NCBI GenBank assembly: GCA_049889695.1
Contig: JBMHCX010000009.1
Coordinates: forward strand, 1-64,000
Direction: 5' to 3'
From: WTJH01 sp049889695
GTDB lineage: Bacteria; Bacteroidota; Bacteroidia; Flavobacteriales; Flavobacteriaceae
Length of the DNA stretch: 64,000 nt
The notes below the pieces were generated by a model. It was not told the origin of the DNA. It saw nothing but the letters and a program-made list of their open reading frames with translations, and made no database searches. Of the stretch, positions 27,735-35,528 are shown piece after piece. The translations under genes were made by a program, and so were the position numbers. How positions within the stretch are numbered: the first letter of the stretch is position 1; each line of letters begins with the position of its first letter.

Positions 27735-29143
27735 TTCAAAAGTTAAACCCCCAAAGAACAATTGCTAAGCCTGTCTCCCTAGATGGGGTTGGTTTGCATA
27801 CTGGTGCTCACGTTCACCTCACTTTTCATCCTGCGCCCGAAAACACAGGTTTTGTGTTTAGACGTATCGATTTAAACCCTGCCGTAGACATTCCTGCAGA
27901 TGCCACTTTAGTCACAAATACTGACCGCGGCACTAATCTGGAAAAGGACGGAGTGAAAATCCAAACCTCCGAACACGTACTTGCGGCCTTAGTCGGTATG
28001 GGTGTCGATAATTGTATAATCGAAATCAATGCTCCTGAACCTCCCATTATGGACGGATCGTCTAAATTTTTCGTCGAAGCACTTGAAACTGTTGGCTTCG
28101 TCGAACAAGAGGAGCCGAGAGAAGAATTTGTTGTACAAGACGTTATCACCTATAAGGATGAAGCGTCGGGAAGTGAAATGATGCTAATTCCTGCCGATCA
28201 CTATCAGGTTACAACCATGGTCGATTTTGGCACTAAAATTTTAGGAACCCAAAATGCGACCCTCGATCGTGTTGAAGATTTTAAATCGGAAATAGCGGCT
28301 TCTCGTACGTTTAGTTTCTTACACGAGCTTGAAATGCTTTTGGAGCACGGCCTTATCAAAGGAGGGGACCTAAACAATGCCATCGTTTATGTAGATAAGC
28401 CATTGTCGGAAGAAACTATGAACCGGCTTAAAAAAGCATTTAACAAAGATCAAATTACCGTTAAGCCCAACGGGATTTTAGATAATTTAACGCTGCATTA
28501 CCCCAATGAAGCTGCTCGACACAAACTTTTGGATGTAATTGGCGACCTTGCCTTGATTGGAACTCCTATCCGTGGAAAGGTGATTGCCACTAAGCCCGGC
28601 CACAAAGTAAATACCACTTTTGCCAAAAAAATCGCTCAGCACATTAAGACTGAACGTCGAAAAAAAGTACCGAAGGTGGACTTGTCATTGCCACCTTTGA
28701 TGGATGTGGTGCAGATTCAAGAAATGCTCCCGCATAGACCACCATTTTTATTGGTCGATAAAATCTACGAGCTCTCAGAAAATCATGTGATTGCGCTGAA
28801 AAACGTCACCATGAATGAGCCCTTTTTTACCGGACATTTCCCGGGGGCCCCAGTGATGCCAGGAGTATTGCAGATCGAATCCATGGCACAAGCCGGTGGA
28901 GTACTTTTACTGAATACTGTTCCCGATCCAGAAAATTATCTGACGTTGTTTATGAAAATTGACAATGTCAAATTTAAACGCCCAGTTCATCCCGGTGACA
29001 CCTTGATTTTCCGTTTGGAATTAATGATGCCCATCCGGAGAGGAATCTGCCAAATGCGCGGCCAAACTTTTGCTAACGGGCATTTGTCTACTGAGGGAGA
29101 GTTTATGGCGCAAATCGTTAAACGAAAAGATACAACCGAATGA
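27731..29143 (+). CDS. lpxC-fabZ: Bifunctional LpxC deacetylase / FabZ dehydratase fusion
   Basis: The 470-residue protein joins two enzymes, a fusion characteristic of Bacteroidota. Residues 1-305 are LpxC, the zinc deacetylase committing UDP-acylglucosamine to lipid A; zinc ligands are in SEHVLAALVG near residue 81 and HKLLDVIGDLAL near residue 258. Residues 320-465 are FabZ, a 3-hydroxyacyl-ACP dehydratase, with catalytic His in MLPHRPPFLLVD and Glu in PGVLQIESMAQAGG. The fusion places the two enzymes competing for hydroxyacyl-ACP flux on one chain. It overlaps both neighbours by 4 bp. Confidence 0.97.
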   Translation: MIQKLNPQRTIAKPVSLDGVGLHTGAHVHLTFHPAPENTGFVFRRIDLNPAVDIPADATLVTNTDRGTNLEKDGVKIQTSEHVLAALVGMGVDNCIIEINAPEPPIMDGSSKFFVEALETVGFVEQEEPREEFVVQDVITYKDEASGSEMMLIPADHYQVTTMVDFGTKILGTQNATLDRVEDFKSEIAASRTFSFLHELEMLLEHGLIKGGDLNNAIVYVDKPLSEETMNRLKKAFNKDQITVKPNGILDNLTLHYPNEAARHKLLDVIGDLALIGTPIRGKVIATKPGHKVNTTFAKKIAQHIKTERRKKVPKVDLSLPPLMDVVQIQEMLPHRPPFLLVDKIYELSENHVIALKNVTMNEPFFTGHFPGAPVMPGVLQIESMAQAGGVLLLNTVPDPENYLTLFMKIDNVKFKRPVHPGDTLIFRLELMMPIRRGICQMRGQTFANGHLSTEGEFMAQIVKRKDTTE

Positions 29144-29922
29144 ATCAACCCCTAGCATATGTCCATCCCGGAGCTAAAATCGCTAAAAACGTAGTGATTG
29201 AACCTTTTTGTACTATTAGTAATAATGTGGAAATTGGAGAAGGCACTTGGATCGGCCCAAACGTTACCATTATGGAAGGTGCGCGTATTGGGAAAAACTG
29301 TTCCATTTTTCCGGGGAGTGTTATCTCTGCCATCCCCCAGGATCTTAAATTTGAAGGAGAAGAAACGCTGGCTATTATTGGGGATAAAACCACCATACGC
29401 GAATGCGTGACCATCAATAGAGGAACCAATCATCGAGGGGCGACCAAAATTGGGAGCAACTGCCTGATTATGGCCTATTCGCATGTCGCTCACGATTGTA
29501 CCGTAGGAGACTATTGTATTTTTTCAAACAACAGTACACTAGCAGGTCATATCACCATTGGAGATCATGTGATCTTAGCCGGACTAACAGCCGTTCATCA
29601 ATTTGTGACCATAGGTGATCATGCCTTTGTCGCGGGAGGGTCCTTGGTACGTAAAGATGTACCGCCTTATGTTAAAGCAGCTCGTGAGCCCTTGTCCTAC
29701 GTCGGAATTAATTCTATTGGTTTAAGACGTAGAGGGTTCAGTGCTGAAAAAATCAAAGAGATTCAAAACATCTATCGATTGTTGTACCAAAAAAAATACA
29801 ACAATACTCAGGCATTGCAAATTATTGAAGCAGAAATGATTGCTACTCCTGAAAGAGACGAAATCTTACAGTTCATTCGCGATTCTCAACGAGGAATCAT
29901 GAAGGGATATTTTCAAAACTAA
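29140..29922 (+). CDS. lpxA: UDP-N-acetylglucosamine acyltransferase LpxA
   Basis: First lipid A enzyme, O-acylating UDP-GlcNAc from hydroxyacyl-ACP. The 260-residue trimeric beta-helix protein shows hexapeptide repeats from residue 5 to about 185. The catalytic-histidine region is NNSTLAGHITIGDH near residue 127, followed by GLTAVHQFVTIGDHAFVAGGS. The C-terminal helical domain begins INSIGLRRRGFS and is typical. It overlaps the lpxC/fabZ stop by 4 bp, and efp follows after 10 bp. Confidence 0.96.
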   Translation: MNQPLAYVHPGAKIAKNVVIEPFCTISNNVEIGEGTWIGPNVTIMEGARIGKNCSIFPGSVISAIPQDLKFEGEETLAIIGDKTTIRECVTINRGTNHRGATKIGSNCLIMAYSHVAHDCTVGDYCIFSNNSTLAGHITIGDHVILAGLTAVHQFVTIGDHAFVAGGSLVRKDVPPYVKAAREPLSYVGINSIGLRRRGFSAEKIKEIQNIYRLLYQKKYNNTQALQIIEAEMIATPERDEILQFIRDSQRGIMKGYFQN

Positions 29923-29932
29923 ATCACCATAT

Positions 29933-30499
29933 ATGGCCAATACTTCAGACATCCGAAAAGGACTTTGTATCCGTTACAGCAATGACATCTATAAAATTGT
30001 TGAATTTCTTCACGTCAAACCCGGCAAAGGCCCAGCTTTTGTTCGGACCAAGCTAAAGAGTGTTACTTCTGGGAAAGTTGTGGATAATACCTTTTCAGCT
30101 GGGCATAAAATTGATGTCATTCGTGTTGAAACCCAAAAGTATCAATATCTGTATGCAGAAGGGGAACTGTTACATTTTATGAATACTGACGATTACAACC
30201 AAATCAGCCTTCCAGCCAGCCTCATCGATCAGGTAGAACTGATGAAAGAGGGAGAATTGGTCTCTATCTCCATCAATACTGAAGATGGCTTACCTTTATC
30301 CGCGGAGCTTCCTGCGTCGGTTATTTTAGAAGTGACCCATACCGAACCCGGAGTTAAAGGAAATACGGCTACCAATGCTACAAAGCCAGCTACAGTCGAA
30401 ACCGGAGCAACTATTAATGTGCCATTATTCATCAATGAAGGTGATAAGATTAAAGTAGAAACCGAAAAAGGAACGTATTCCGAAAGAATAAAAGAATAG
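29933..30499 (+). CDS. efp: Elongation factor P
   Basis: EF-P rescues ribosomes stalled at polyproline stretches. The 188-residue protein has the three beta-barrel architecture. The modification loop reads KPGKGPAF with the tip lysine at K32, equivalent to E. coli K34. No earP-type arginine tip is present. It sits between lpxA and sucD in the common flavobacterial order. One local target for it may be the PPPPP run of the XRE regulator at 16 kb (inference). Confidence 0.96.
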   Translation: MANTSDIRKGLCIRYSNDIYKIVEFLHVKPGKGPAFVRTKLKSVTSGKVVDNTFSAGHKIDVIRVETQKYQYLYAEGELLHFMNTDDYNQISLPASLIDQVELMKEGELVSISINTEDGLPLSAELPASVILEVTHTEPGVKGNTATNATKPATVETGATINVPLFINEGDKIKVETEKGTYSERIKE

Positions 30500-30529
30500 A
30501 TTTAAACTAAACAACTGACCAAATTAATA

Positions 30530-31402
30530 ATGAGCGTACTAGTTAATAAAAACTCAAAAATAATTGTCCAAGGATTTACCGGTAGTGAAGGTACTTTTCA
30601 CGCCACTCAAATGATCGCCTATGGGACCAATGTAGTCGGAGGAGTAACCCCTGGAAAAGGAGGACAGACACATTTAGACAAGCCAGTCTTTAATAGTGTT
30701 CAGGAAGCCGTAGATCAGGTAGGTGCCGATACGACAATCATCTTTGTTCCACCGGCCTTTGCAGCAGATGCTATTATGGAAGCCGCCGATGCGGGGATCA
30801 AGGTAATCATTGCCATTACAGAAGGAATTCCAGTGGCAGACATGGCTAAAGCAGCCGACTATATCAAGCATATGGACTGCCGTTTGGTGGGACCTAACTG
30901 TCCTGGGGTAATTACCCCTGAGGAGGCTAAAGTTGGGATTATGCCGGGCTTTGTCTTTAAAAAAGGATCAGTCGGGATAGTTTCTAAATCTGGAACACTG
31001 ACCTATGAAGCGTCAGATCAGGTGGTGCGCCAAGGATTGGGAATCACTACTGCTATCGGAATAGGAGGAGATCCCATCATTGGGACAACGACTAAAGAAG
31101 CAGTAGAATTACTGATGAATGACCCAGAAACCGCTTGTATCGTAATGATCGGTGAAATTGGAGGACAGCTAGAGGCAGAAGCAGCTCGTTGGATCCAAAC
31201 CGATGGCAATCGCAAGCCAGTAGTAGGGTTTATCGCCGGAGAAACTGCACCGAAAGGACGTACCATGGGGCATGCCGGGGCTATTGTTGGTGGTGCTGAA
31301 GATACCGCAGAGGCGAAAAAAGCCATTATGCGCGAATGTGGGATACACGTGGTAGATTCTCCAGCAGAAATTGGCGCTAAAGTAGCTGAAGTAATAGGAT
31401 AG
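30530..31402 (+). CDS. sucD: Succinate-CoA ligase, alpha subunit
   Basis: Alpha subunit of the TCA-cycle enzyme that couples succinyl-CoA cleavage to nucleotide triphosphate formation. The 290-residue protein shows the CoA-binding Rossmann segment IVQGFTGSEGTFHA, the GPNCPGVITPEEAKVGIMPG segment near residue 125 and the phosphohistidine loop GHAGAIVGG near residue 245. The beta subunit (sucC) is not adjacent and lies outside the window, an arrangement usual in Flavobacteriaceae. Confidence 0.96.
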   Translation: MSVLVNKNSKIIVQGFTGSEGTFHATQMIAYGTNVVGGVTPGKGGQTHLDKPVFNSVQEAVDQVGADTTIIFVPPAFAADAIMEAADAGIKVIIAITEGIPVADMAKAADYIKHMDCRLVGPNCPGVITPEEAKVGIMPGFVFKKGSVGIVSKSGTLTYEASDQVVRQGLGITTAIGIGGDPIIGTTTKEAVELLMNDPETACIVMIGEIGGQLEAEAARWIQTDGNRKPVVGFIAGETAPKGRTMGHAGAIVGGAEDTAEAKKAIMRECGIHVVDSPAEIGAKVAEVIG

Positions 31403-31406
31403 TCAT

Positions 31407-32153
31407 ATGGGATTATTAACAGATAAGATTGCCCTTGTAACCGGTGCCAGTAGAGGAATCGGTCAAGAAATAGCCCGGGAATTCGCCCGTCAAGGAGCAG
31501 CGGTGGCTTTTACCTACAACAGCTCTGAAGCACCAGCGCTTGCACTCCAATCTGAGCTAGAACAACTCGGGGTAAAAGCAAAAGCCTACAAAAGCAATGC
31601 AGCTATTTTTGAAGAGGCCGAAGCTTTAGTAAAGGCCATTATCGAAGATTTTGGCGGCATTCATGTACTTGTCAACAATGCAGGTATCACCAAAGACAAT
31701 CTGCTCATGCGCATGTCTGAAGAAGATTTTGACCAGGTTATTGAAGTGAATCTCAAATCGGTTTTCAACATGACAAAGGCAGTTCAACGCACTTTCCTCA
31801 AGCAACGTTCAGGGAGTATGATACACATGAGTTCTGTGGTAGGAGTGAAGGGGAATGCTGGGCAAGCCAACTATGCTGCTTCTAAGGCAGGTATCATTGG
31901 ATTTTCAAAATCGGTCGCCTTAGAGCTCGGCTCTAGAAATATTCGTAGCAACGTGATTGCTCCCGGATTTATTGAAACAGAAATGACCGATAAGTTAAGT
32001 CCCGAAGTTGTGCAGGGGTGGCGCGATGGGATTCCCCTCAAGCGAGGAGGTTCTCCTTTAGATGTTGCGCAAGCCTGTGTATTTCTTGGATCAGATTTAT
32101 CTTCTTACATTACAGGGCAAGTTCTGAATGTAGATGGCGGAATGTTAACTTAA
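31407..32153 (+). CDS. fabG: 3-oxoacyl-ACP reductase FabG
   Basis: NADPH-dependent reduction of 3-oxoacyl-ACP in fatty acid elongation. The 248-residue short-chain dehydrogenase has the cofactor motif TGASRGIGQE at residues 13-22, NNAGIT near residue 90, catalytic Ser in HMSSVVG near residue 140 and YAASKAG near residue 154. The C-terminal ITGQVLNVDGGM is characteristic of FabG. It starts 4 bp after sucD and so is co-transcribed with it. Confidence 0.93.
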   Translation: MGLLTDKIALVTGASRGIGQEIAREFARQGAAVAFTYNSSEAPALALQSELEQLGVKAKAYKSNAAIFEEAEALVKAIIEDFGGIHVLVNNAGITKDNLLMRMSEEDFDQVIEVNLKSVFNMTKAVQRTFLKQRSGSMIHMSSVVGVKGNAGQANYAASKAGIIGFSKSVALELGSRNIRSNVIAPGFIETEMTDKLSPEVVQGWRDGIPLKRGGSPLDVAQACVFLGSDLSSYITGQVLNVDGGMLT

Positions 32154-32165
32154 AAAACCCAATAT

Positions 32166-32984
32166 ATGCAACGTTTACCTAAAATTGGACTGCCAGCACT
32201 TTTGTTGGGCTTGGTTCTCTTAATTTTTATTTCTAAGTCCTCCATTAACATCGGTTATGGAGAAGCAGGTGTTCTTTTCCGTACTTTTGGAGGCGGGGTA
32301 GTCACCGAAGACGCTCCCTTAGGAGAGGGATTTCACATTATTGCCCCCTGGAACAAAGTGTTTGTCTACAATGTTAAGCAGCAAGAATTTTTCGAAGGGA
32401 ATATGCAAGTACTTTCCTCCAATGGACTTGAGATTTCTTTAGATGTGTCGGTTTTATATCAACCAAAGTTTGAAGAATTAGGACTGCTACACAAGACAAA
32501 AGGGGAAGATTACCTCAATACGGTTCTTATCCCTCAAATTCGAGCGGTCGCCAGAAGTGTCGTAGGACGTTATACACCAGAGCAACTCTATTCAACTAAA
32601 AGAGATGCTATCCAAAACGAAATTTTTGAAGAAACGCAAAAGAATGTAGCGGAGCAACATATACAACTCAACGCTGTCTTAGTAAGAGATGTTACGCTTC
32701 CTTTGGCGATAAAAGAAGCCATCGAACGAAAATTGCGGCAAGAGCAAGAGGCATTGGAATATGAATTCCGCCTAGAGAAAGCAAAACAAGAAGCCGAACG
32801 CCAGCGAATCGACGCTGAAGGTAAAGCGAAAGCCAACCGTATTTTAAGTGCTTCATTAACCGATAAGATCCTTCAGGAAAAAGGAATTGAAGCTACCTTA
32901 AAACTTTCTGAGTCTCCCAACTCAAAAGTGATTGTAATCGGTAGTGGAAAAACCGGAATGCCCATCATACTTGGCAATCAATAA
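32166..32984 (+). CDS. Prohibitin/SPFH-domain membrane protein
   Basis: A 272-residue protein with an N-terminal membrane anchor (about residues 8-28), an SPFH/prohibitin domain (about 30-200) and a long charged coiled-coil with repeated EAERQRIDAEGKAKANR near residues 205-225. Such proteins form ring-like membrane scaffolds, often modulating FtsH-type proteases in bacteria. It is the last gene of the plus-strand run; a strong intrinsic terminator follows 17 bp after its stop. Confidence 0.88.
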   Translation: MQRLPKIGLPALLLGLVLLIFISKSSINIGYGEAGVLFRTFGGGVVTEDAPLGEGFHIIAPWNKVFVYNVKQQEFFEGNMQVLSSNGLEISLDVSVLYQPKFEELGLLHKTKGEDYLNTVLIPQIRAVARSVVGRYTPEQLYSTKRDAIQNEIFEETQKNVAEQHIQLNAVLVRDVTLPLAIKEAIERKLRQEQEALEYEFRLEKAKQEAERQRIDAEGKAKANRILSASLTDKILQEKGIEATLKLSESPNSKVIVIGSGKTGMPIILGNQ

Positions 32985-33001
32985 AATATAATAGTTGATT
33001 A

Positions 33002-33027
33002 AAACCGCCTTCGGGCGGTTTTTTTTT
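33002..33027 (+). terminator. Rho-independent terminator
   Basis: Perfect 8-bp stem AAACCGCC/GGCGGTTT (33002-33009 with 33014-33021) closed by a stable TTCG tetraloop and followed by a T tract to 33027. It ends the prohibitin transcription unit, and its reverse may also serve the convergent hydrolase gene ending at 33036, although the A run on that side is only four long. Confidence 0.92.
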
Positions 33028-33035
33028 GACGACAC

Positions 33036-33911
33036 CTAATCTTTACGGAACGTATTCAGGCGTTGCAGGAAGTCTTGATAGTTTTGGCTAACGGTTTTGG
33101 GGGCTTCCAATTGTGGATAATGTCCGATATTCGGCAATTCCACTACATCGGGATTGGGCACTAACGCTTTATAACGATCAACCATCTGTGCTCCAGAGAT
33201 AGGGTCTTTTAAACCGTCGATTAGTCGTAGGGGAATTTCGCTGTGCTGAAGTGCACCTACCCAACGACTGCGATACTGCTGCCGTTCTTTCATATACCGA
33301 ATGAGTTTATGGGCGACACGAGTGCCAGATTTGTGAAGGATTTGTTCCCAAATATGAGCGATATCGCTAGCTGTTGGTTGCGTTTGCGGGCCAAAAATTC
33401 GTTCAAAGCTTTGCTGTAATTTTTTCTGGGTCAAAAATTTTCCGATTAAGCATCCAATAGGACTCATCAGTAATTGCTGAATCAGCAGGGGTTGATGGGT
33501 CTCTGGGAAAAGTCCTCCATTGAGAAAGCAAACAGACCTTAACCCTTTCAAGTTTCCTTCGGAACGGCGAGCAAGTAGTTCTTGTGCAACGGTGTCCCCG
33601 TAATCGTGACTAAACAGATGAAAAGTATCCACCTCTAATGTCCCTAATACTCTTTCGACTATGTTGGCTTGGCGAGCAATAGAGTAATCGCCCGCTCGTG
33701 GCTTGTCGGAATAGCCAAATCCAAAAAAGTCTAGGCATACTAGGCGGTAGTGGGGAAGGAGATCTTCCCAAATCATGTGCCAATCCCATGAAGAGGAGGG
33801 GAATCCATGCAAAAAAACAACACAGGGGCCACTGCCTTGTTGACGTATAAAAATTTGATGCTGGTCGATAGAAAGATATCTCCCGCCAGCTTCCCATGCT
33901 TTTGGGGTCAT
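33036..33911 (-). CDS. Alpha/beta hydrolase (epoxide hydrolase/haloalkane dehalogenase type)
   Basis: A 291-residue alpha/beta-hydrolase fold enzyme. The oxyanion segment HGFPSSSWDW is near residue 35, and the nucleophile elbow reads SHDYGD with D103 in the nucleophile position. That is as in epoxide hydrolases and haloalkane dehalogenases rather than serine esterases. The catalytic histidine lies in NIGHYPQLEAP near residue 273. The substrate cannot be assigned. It follows the Mpo1-like gene by 1 bp on the same strand. Confidence 0.87.
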   Translation of the reverse strand: MTPKAWEAGGRYLSIDQHQIFIRQQGSGPCVVFLHGFPSSSWDWHMIWEDLLPHYRLVCLDFFGFGYSDKPRAGDYSIARQANIVERVLGTLEVDTFHLFSHDYGDTVAQELLARRSEGNLKGLRSVCFLNGGLFPETHQPLLIQQLLMSPIGCLIGKFLTQKKLQQSFERIFGPQTQPTASDIAHIWEQILHKSGTRVAHKLIRYMKERQQYRSRWVGALQHSEIPLRLIDGLKDPISGAQMVDRYKALVPNPDVVELPNIGHYPQLEAPKTVSQNYQDFLQRLNTFRKD

Positions 33912-33912
33912 T

Positions 33913-34395
33913 TTAATAAGGGATGCCTAAACTGCGGTATAGCTTACCTAAAATCCAAGCCGGGCCGATCAATAGAAACTGCAGGTCTTTAAAAAAAGAG
34001 GGTTTAGCTCCTTCGATTTTATGGCCGATGAATTGGAGAATCCACGCCAATACAAAAATAATGACCGACGTTAGCCACAAGGGAACGCTGGTGTTGCTGT
34101 CTAAATACTGATTTCCCCAAAGAGTAGCCACCGACAGTAACAGCATACCAAGAAAAATACTGAACGACATGCGGAGGTAGAAAAATAAGCCGATCAGAAT
34201 AACCAAACTTCCCAAGTGAGCGTAGGGAAATAAAGCACTAGGGATACTTGCACTTGCAGTAATTAGAGGGATAGAGGAAATGAGTCCGATAAGGCTAAAG
34301 AAAATAGCTGGAACACACACATAGTGAATTAACTTATTCGTTGTGTTCTGATGGCTAACTGCATATTCATCGAACCATTGTTGAGCATCTTTCAT
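33913..34395 (-). CDS. Mpo1-like (DUF962) membrane protein
   Basis: A 160-residue protein with about four hydrophobic helices. The N-terminal pattern H-x4-N-x3-H-x3-P (HQNTTNKLIHYVCVP, residues 15-29) and a later FIGHKIEGAKPSF match DUF962/Mpo1. Yeast Mpo1 is an Fe-dependent dioxygenase in the alpha-oxidation of 2-hydroxy fatty acids. A lipid oxidation role is therefore possible in this bacterium, but not shown. The downstream hydrolase gene begins 1 bp after its stop, so the two are an operon. Confidence 0.85.
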   Translation of the reverse strand: MKDAQQWFDEYAVSHQNTTNKLIHYVCVPAIFFSLIGLISSIPLITASASIPSALFPYAHLGSLVILIGLFFYLRMSFSIFLGMLLLSVATLWGNQYLDSNTSVPLWLTSVIIFVLAWILQFIGHKIEGAKPSFFKDLQFLLIGPAWILGKLYRSLGIPY

Positions 34396-34525
34396 AATTC
34401 ATTCTTCTTGTTTTGTCAATATACTAATATTATGACTCGAGCATTAAATTTTTTTCGAGAATACTCCTCTAAATGGTGTATATCTTCATTGCGGGAAGGC
34501 TTCAAGCATAAAAATGAAGTTGATT

Positions 34526-34556
34526 TTTGATATTCGATTGCAATAGTCGATATTTG
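34526..34556 (+). promoter_or_regulatory. Candidate promoter of the histidine operon
   Basis: TTTG (34526-34529) and GATATTTG (34549-34556) are separated by 19 nt, the Bacteroidota spacing; the -7 box differs from TAnnTTTG only at the first base. Transcription would begin at about 34560-34562, essentially at the ATG of the leader peptide, giving a leaderless leader ORF. Confidence 0.55.
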
Positions 34557-34561
34557 CAACA

Positions 34562-34612
34562 ATGAAAAAGCATCATCATACACACAACCCTTTATTCGCT
34601 CAGGCGTGCTAA
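34562..34612 (+). CDS. hisL: Histidine operon leader peptide
   Basis: A 16-codon ORF encodes MKKHHHTHNPLFAQAC and stops at TAA. Four of its first eight residues are histidine (CAT CAT CAT ACA CAC). It lies between the promoter and a terminator hairpin directly upstream of hisG. This is the classic layout of ribosome-mediated attenuation: stalling at histidine codons when charged tRNA-His is scarce should disfavour the terminator. One possible antiterminator pairing is GCTCA (34598-34602) with TGAGC (34643-34647), which would occupy the 5' arm and loop of the terminator. The pairing is inference. Confidence 0.85.
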   Translation: MKKHHHTHNPLFAQAC

Positions 34613-34633
34613 GCATGTTGTGTAATCACATAT

Positions 34634-34665
34634 AAGCCCGTTTGAGCAATCAAACGGGCTTTTTT
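34634..34665 (+). terminator. Attenuator terminator of the histidine operon
   Basis: An 11-bp perfect stem: AAGCCCGTTTG (34634-34644) pairs with CAAACGGGCTT (34651-34661) around the loop AGCAAT, followed by a T tract to 34665. It lies 12 nt upstream of the hisG start and 22 nt after the leader peptide stop, so readthrough is needed to express the operon. Confidence 0.88.
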
Positions 34666-34676
34666 AATTCAAAAAA

Positions 34677-35528
34677 ATGATACGAATTGCTATTCAAAAG
34701 TCTGGAAGACTCAATGAAGATTCACTAAAGCTACTAAAAAGCTGTGGGATTTCAATCGACAATGGTAAAGATCAGCTTAAAGCTGCCGCCCGAAATTTCC
34801 CTTTGGAAGTTTTTTATCTCCGCAATGGGGATATTCCGCAATATCTTCGGGATGGGGTGGTCGATTTGGCCATTATTGGAGAAAATTTAATTGTGGAAAA
34901 AGGCGCAGACCTCAAAGTAATTGAAAGATTAGGGTTTTCTAAATGCCGCGTTTCTATTGCTGTTCCGAAAGACATGCCCTACACAGGTATTGAACAACTC
35001 AACGGTCGACGAATTGCCACCTCTTATCCGGAAACCGTAAAGCAGTTTTTGCATAAGAATAAACTTGAAGCTGATCTACATATCATTAATGGCTCCGTTG
35101 AAATAGCCCCGAATATTGGGCTATCAGAAGCAATTTGCGATATTGTGTCCAGTGGAAGCACCCTGTTTAAAAACAATTTAAAAGAGGTTGAAGTACTGAT
35201 GAAGTCTGAAGCTGTATTGGTGCAATCTCCCCGTGTATCGGATGAATTACTCCCGGAGATTGAGGCTTTACTGTTTAGAATGCAGACAGTATTACGGGCT
35301 AAAAAATCAAAATACATTCTTATGAATGTACCGAACAATAAAATTGAGGAAATCTCAGGGATTTTGCCGGTACTGAAAAGTCCAACGATTATGCCACTTG
35401 CCCAAGAAGGATGGTCGTCTCTGCATTCCGTCATAGATGAAAATGATTTTTGGGAGGTAATCGATCAGCTTAAAACAGCTGGTGCTGAAGGTATTCTTGT
35501 TTGTCCAATTGAAAAAATGGTAGTTTAA
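34677..35528 (+). CDS. hisG: ATP phosphoribosyltransferase (long form)
   Basis: First step of histidine synthesis, joining ATP and PRPP. The 283-residue length marks the long form with its own C-terminal ACT-like regulatory domain (about residues 215-283), so no HisZ partner is needed and allosteric inhibition by histidine is expected. The N-terminal IRIAIQKSGRLNEDSLKLL and the DLAIIGENL segment near residue 63 are typical, as is the PRPP-binding SGSTLFKNNL near residue 160. The hisD start codon overlaps the stop (TAATG). Confidence 0.96.
   Translation: MIRIAIQKSGRLNEDSLKLLKSCGISIDNGKDQLKAAARNFPLEVFYLRNGDIPQYLRDGVVDLAIIGENLIVEKGADLKVIERLGFSKCRVSIAVPKDMPYTGIEQLNGRRIATSYPETVKQFLHKNKLEADLHIINGSVEIAPNIGLSEAICDIVSSGSTLFKNNLKEVEVLMKSEAVLVQSPRVSDELLPEIEALLFRMQTVLRAKKSKYILMNVPNNKIEEISGILPVLKSPTIMPLAQEGWSSLHSVIDENDFWEVIDQLKTAGAEGILVCPIEKMVV

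Noticed and set aside
34416..34616. 66-codon minus-strand frame before hisG
   Set aside because: It is antisense to the his promoter and leader peptide, which explain this DNA better.
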